From: an uncultured Candidatus Poseidoniales archaeon | Lineage (GTDB): Archaea; Thermoplasmatota; Poseidoniia; Poseidoniales; Thalassarchaeaceae | Length of the DNA: 6,838 nt | Assembly: GCA_950068635.1 (NCBI GenBank) | Contig: CATMIM010000058.1 | Location: forward strand, 1 to 6,838 | Reading direction: 5' to 3' | In this document: in pieces, positions 4,466 through 6,838 of the stretch | How positions within the stretch are numbered: position 1 is the first letter of the stretch | How the letters are laid out: the number at the start of each line of letters is the position of its first letter | Program-made: the position numbers and the translations under genes | Notes under the pieces: model-generated | The model's database searches: none | What the model was told of the DNA's origin: nothing | Seen by the model: the letters and a program-made list of their open reading frames with translations, nothing else

Positions 4466-6838
4466 ATGGACGACAACGACAGCACGTCCTCGGGTGTCAG
4501 CATCGTGCGCAGTCTGTTCGCGGCCCCGCTAGCCGGGGTCGTGCTACTGCTGCTGACGATGACGATGTACCCGCTGGGCGTGACGTATGACAGCCAGACA
4601 GCCGTGATGACTCAGGTGCTTCCGTTCGTTCTGCTGACAATCGGAGCCCTGCTCGGGGTCACCCCCCGCATCATCTTCTCCGGCCTCGGGGTCAAGCCTT
4701 CCCGTGTCACGCTGTTCATCTTCACGCCGCTGGTGTTGGCGGCAGCCATACCGCAGCTGGTCATCGGAGACACGCTTCTCGGTCTGCTTTTCGTCGTGCT
4801 CGCGCTCGGCGTGCATCTGTTCGACCGAGCGGGTCGTTCCGAGGAGGCGAACATCCTCACCTGGACGGTGATGGGATTCTATGCCGCGCTGTCGTTCGCA
4901 GCTGTGGTTGCACCCACATTCGACGGTTCACAGTGGGTGGGCGGCGCCTGGTTGCCGGCACTCGATGTTGCTGACAGCTCCTACTGGGGACATCTGGACC
5001 GACACCGAGAGGCGGTCGGCTTCCTGTTCTTCAACGCCTGGATGGTCAGCATGCTGGCCGGTGCGCTCGCCACGTTCGCCCTGCGGGGCAGATTGTTGCC
5101 CGCTGGTCGCGGTGGCTGGTTCGTCAACCTCCCAGAACGCCTCGACCCCCGCACGACATGGCCCCTCTATGCCGGATTCGCACTCTGGATGCTCGCCCAC
5201 ATCACCGTGCTCGCCTCTTTCTTCTCCTCGGATGAGGGTGCGCGGCTGGCTGGCGACCACATGAGCATCTGGTGGGCTCTGTTCACCGGTGTCCTCTCGC
5301 TGCTGGCGATGTTCTTCATCTCCGAGCGCTGGAAGACGCGGGCAACGATCTTACTTTCGAACTGGCTGCTGTTCTCTCTCTCGGGATTGCAGGAGAAGGG
5401 TCTCATCCTGACCGGCTCCGCTGACTGGCATTCATACTTCCAAGGAAGCAATGGCCTGTTCGTCTGGTTCTTCATCTTCTTCTGGGTGAACTCGGTTGCC
5501 ATCATCCTCGGGGTCATGGGCAAGCTCGGTGACACCTCACCGCGGCGCTCACCCGGCCCGGCCCGTCTCTGGTGGTCCGCACACTGGTACGGGATCACAT
5601 TGTCCGGCGCGATGTTGGTCGCGCTGATCATCCGCTCAGTCTGGAGCGTCACTCCGGCGATGAACGCCAGCGGGACGCATGAGTGGGACCTGACCGGGGG
5701 TTCTGACCCGTGGTACATGATGCGCGCTGTGGAGTACATCCTAGCCCAGCACAGCCACTTCCTCATCGACATGGACCGCTCCTATCCTTTGGGAGCGATC
5801 AATCCGCGGCCGCCGCTGTTCGCCTGGAGCATGGCGGTCGGAGGTATGCTGCTCGCTCCGATCCTCGGAGTGCCCGCGGAAGAAGCGGTCTGGTGGTCAG
5901 TGGCCTCTCTGCCAGTCATCTACGGCACCCTCACGGTGCTGCCGATGGCGGCCATCGGTCGGCGCTTCTTCAGCAAGGGCACCGGTGCAGTGGCTGCTTG
6001 GCTGATCGCGTTGATGCCGGGGCACGTCTCCAAGAGCACGTTCGCGATGGCGGACCACGACGCGTTCGTCATTCTGTTCTTGACGCTCGGGTTCTACTTC
6101 TGGCTGAAGGCGGTCGATGCTGCGAGCAGCGACAAACTCGTGGCCAACTCCTCGTGGAGACCCTCCTACTTCTTCAAGGGAGTGAAGGCGACGTTCGAAC
6201 AGCGTCCAACCGCGATCTCCAATGCGATTCTCGCTGGCTTCGCGTTCGCCACAGTCGCGCTTGGATGGAAGGGTTTCGTCTATGGTCTCGCCATCCTGTA
6301 TGCAGCCTTCTTCACCCAGGTTCTGCTGAACATGTTCAGACGTCGTGACAGCATGCCACTCACGGTCGCTGCGCTGGCGATGATGGTCAGTGCCTTCCTG
6401 CTGCCACTCCCGTTCTACGCCCACATGGAGTTGAAACTCGTGTGGGACGCCAGCGGCTTCCAGCCGATGTTCTACATCCTCGTATTCACGTTCGTCACAG
6501 GATACATCGCCTCCGCCAGTCGTGACCTTCCTTGGCTGGTCATCGCCGGACCTGCGATCATCGGCATGCTGATCATCGCCGGAGGCGTGAACTTCTCCAT
6601 CGAATGGTACTTCGGTGCGCTCGCTGCCTGTCTGCTGTTCATCTGGATGTTCCTCGCCAGTTACGAATCCAAGATCAATCCACAGTACATCGTGCTCGGG
6701 CTCGGGGCCATCGGCGCGGCTGGCTGGTTCATCGTCGACGTGTTGCAGGACACCTCCGCGTGGGAGGTGCTGTTCACCGGAGGCTACTACTTCAGCAAGA
6801 ACAAGATCTTCGGCACCATCGCCGAGGCACAGGCTCCC
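4466..6838 (+). CDS. aglB: STT3/AglB oligosaccharyltransferase with long N-terminal membrane extension, 3' end missing
   Basis: AglB transfers a lipid-linked oligosaccharide to Asn in N-X-S/T of exported proteins at the outer face of the membrane. The frame is open for 791 codons to the right edge. Family landmarks: the first catalytic Asp in GSDPWYMMRAVEYI (D414; usual form DPYYHxR); NPRPPLFAW (446-454); the second acidic motif SKSTFAMADHDAF (522-534; D530, D532); GWKGFVYG (600-607); and, at the very end, TIAE (784-787), the external-loop-5 motif TIxE/SVSE. The soluble C-terminal domain with WWDYG is beyond the window. The first Asp normally lies near residue 40-60. Here about 370 residues precede it, with ten hydrophobic segments by eye (about 17-35, 49-66, 81-99, 104-119, 131-150, 183-206, 230-253, 265-285, 294-308 and 329-350). 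Basic loops alternate as expected, putting the linker PRRSPGPAR (359-367) inside, as the STT3 fold requires. The start at 4466 has a GAGGG site. Confidence 0.93.
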   Translation, partial: MDDNDSTSSGVSIVRSLFAAPLAGVVLLLLTMTMYPLGVTYDSQTAVMTQVLPFVLLTIGALLGVTPRIIFSGLGVKPSRVTLFIFTPLVLAAAIPQLVIGDTLLGLLFVVLALGVHLFDRAGRSEEANILTWTVMGFYAALSFAAVVAPTFDGSQWVGGAWLPALDVADSSYWGHLDRHREAVGFLFFNAWMVSMLAGALATFALRGRLLPAGRGGWFVNLPERLDPRTTWPLYAGFALWMLAHITVLASFFSSDEGARLAGDHMSIWWALFTGVLSLLAMFFISERWKTRATILLSNWLLFSLSGLQEKGLILTGSADWHSYFQGSNGLFVWFFIFFWVNSVAIILGVMGKLGDTSPRRSPGPARLWWSAHWYGITLSGAMLVALIIRSVWSVTPAMNASGTHEWDLTGGSDPWYMMRAVEYILAQHSHFLIDMDRSYPLGAINPRPPLFAWSMAVGGMLLAPILGVPAEEAVWWSVASLPVIYGTLTVLPMAAIGRRFFSKGTGAVAAWLIALMPGHVSKSTFAMADHDAFVILFLTLGFYFWLKAVDAASSDKLVANSSWRPSYFFKGVKATFEQRPTAISNAILAGFAFATVALGWKGFVYGLAILYAAFFTQVLLNMFRRRDSMPLTVAALAMMVSAFLLPLPFYAHMELKLVWDASGFQPMFYILVFTFVTGYIASASRDLPWLVIAGPAIIGMLIIAGGVNFSIEWYFGALAACLLFIWMFLASYESKINPQYIVLGLGAIGAAGWFIVDVLQDTSAWEVLFTGGYYFSKNKIFGTIAEAQAP

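Noticed and set aside
5576..5612. Separate start of a conventional-length STT3 near ATG 5611
   Set aside because: There is no Shine-Dalgarno or AT-rich promoter patch here, the frame is continuous from 4466, and the loop charges fit a single polytopic protein. It remains the main alternative to the fusion reading.
5167..5772. 201-codon - strand open frame opposite stt3
   Set aside because: It lies entirely antisense to the continuous oligosaccharyltransferase frame, and its product shows no family features.
5710..6348. 212-codon + strand open frame in another phase of stt3
   Set aside because: Arg/Gly/Ser/His-rich out-of-frame reading of the region holding the STT3 catalytic motifs; the in-frame product is unmistakable.

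Overview
The window comes from an archaeon. It encodes a CDP-archaeol synthase (CarS, ether-lipid synthesis) and an AglB/STT3-type oligosaccharyltransferase, together with secreted and membrane-anchored surface proteins. High GC, dense packing, single-TM surface proteins with acidic tails and large extracellular beta-rich domains suggest a planktonic Thermoplasmata-like euryarchaeon such as Marine Group II (Poseidoniales). That lineage call is inference from gene content and style, not a phylogenetic result.

Layout, left to right: (1) 1-445, + strand: the 3' part of an unrecognised secreted acidic protein, cut by the left edge. (2) 446-2170, - strand: a 574-residue surface protein with signal peptide, beta-rich ectodomain, CARDB/Ig-like domain, one TM helix and an acidic cytoplasmic tail. 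It converges on gene 1 so tightly that the two stop codons sit back to back as TGATCA. (3) 2171-2255: an 85-bp divergent promoter region. (4) 2256-2942, +: carS. (5) 3025-4293, +: purD, a full-length GAR synthetase. (6) 4294-4465: the largest gap (172 bp), holding a TTAAA box, two adjacent small hairpins and a GAGGG ribosome-binding site. (7) 4466 to the right edge, +: an STT3/AglB oligosaccharyltransferase open for 791 codons, with its C-terminal soluble domain beyond the window. No gap exceeds 300 bases, and I see no tRNA, rRNA, CRISPR array or insertion sequence.

How the genes relate: carS builds the lipid headgroup precursor and stt3 glycosylates exported proteins, so both serve the cell envelope. 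The two surface proteins at the left carry N-X-S/T sequons and are plausible substrates of that enzyme. purD is purine housekeeping with no obvious link. carS, purD and stt3 point the same way, but each has an intergenic gap with a possible promoter, so they may be separate transcripts.

The strongest point of interest is the oligosaccharyltransferase. The catalytic STT3 fold begins only near residue 371, behind an extension that looks like ten extra transmembrane helices with consistent positive-inside topology. I found no clear candidate for a wholly new multi-gene system.
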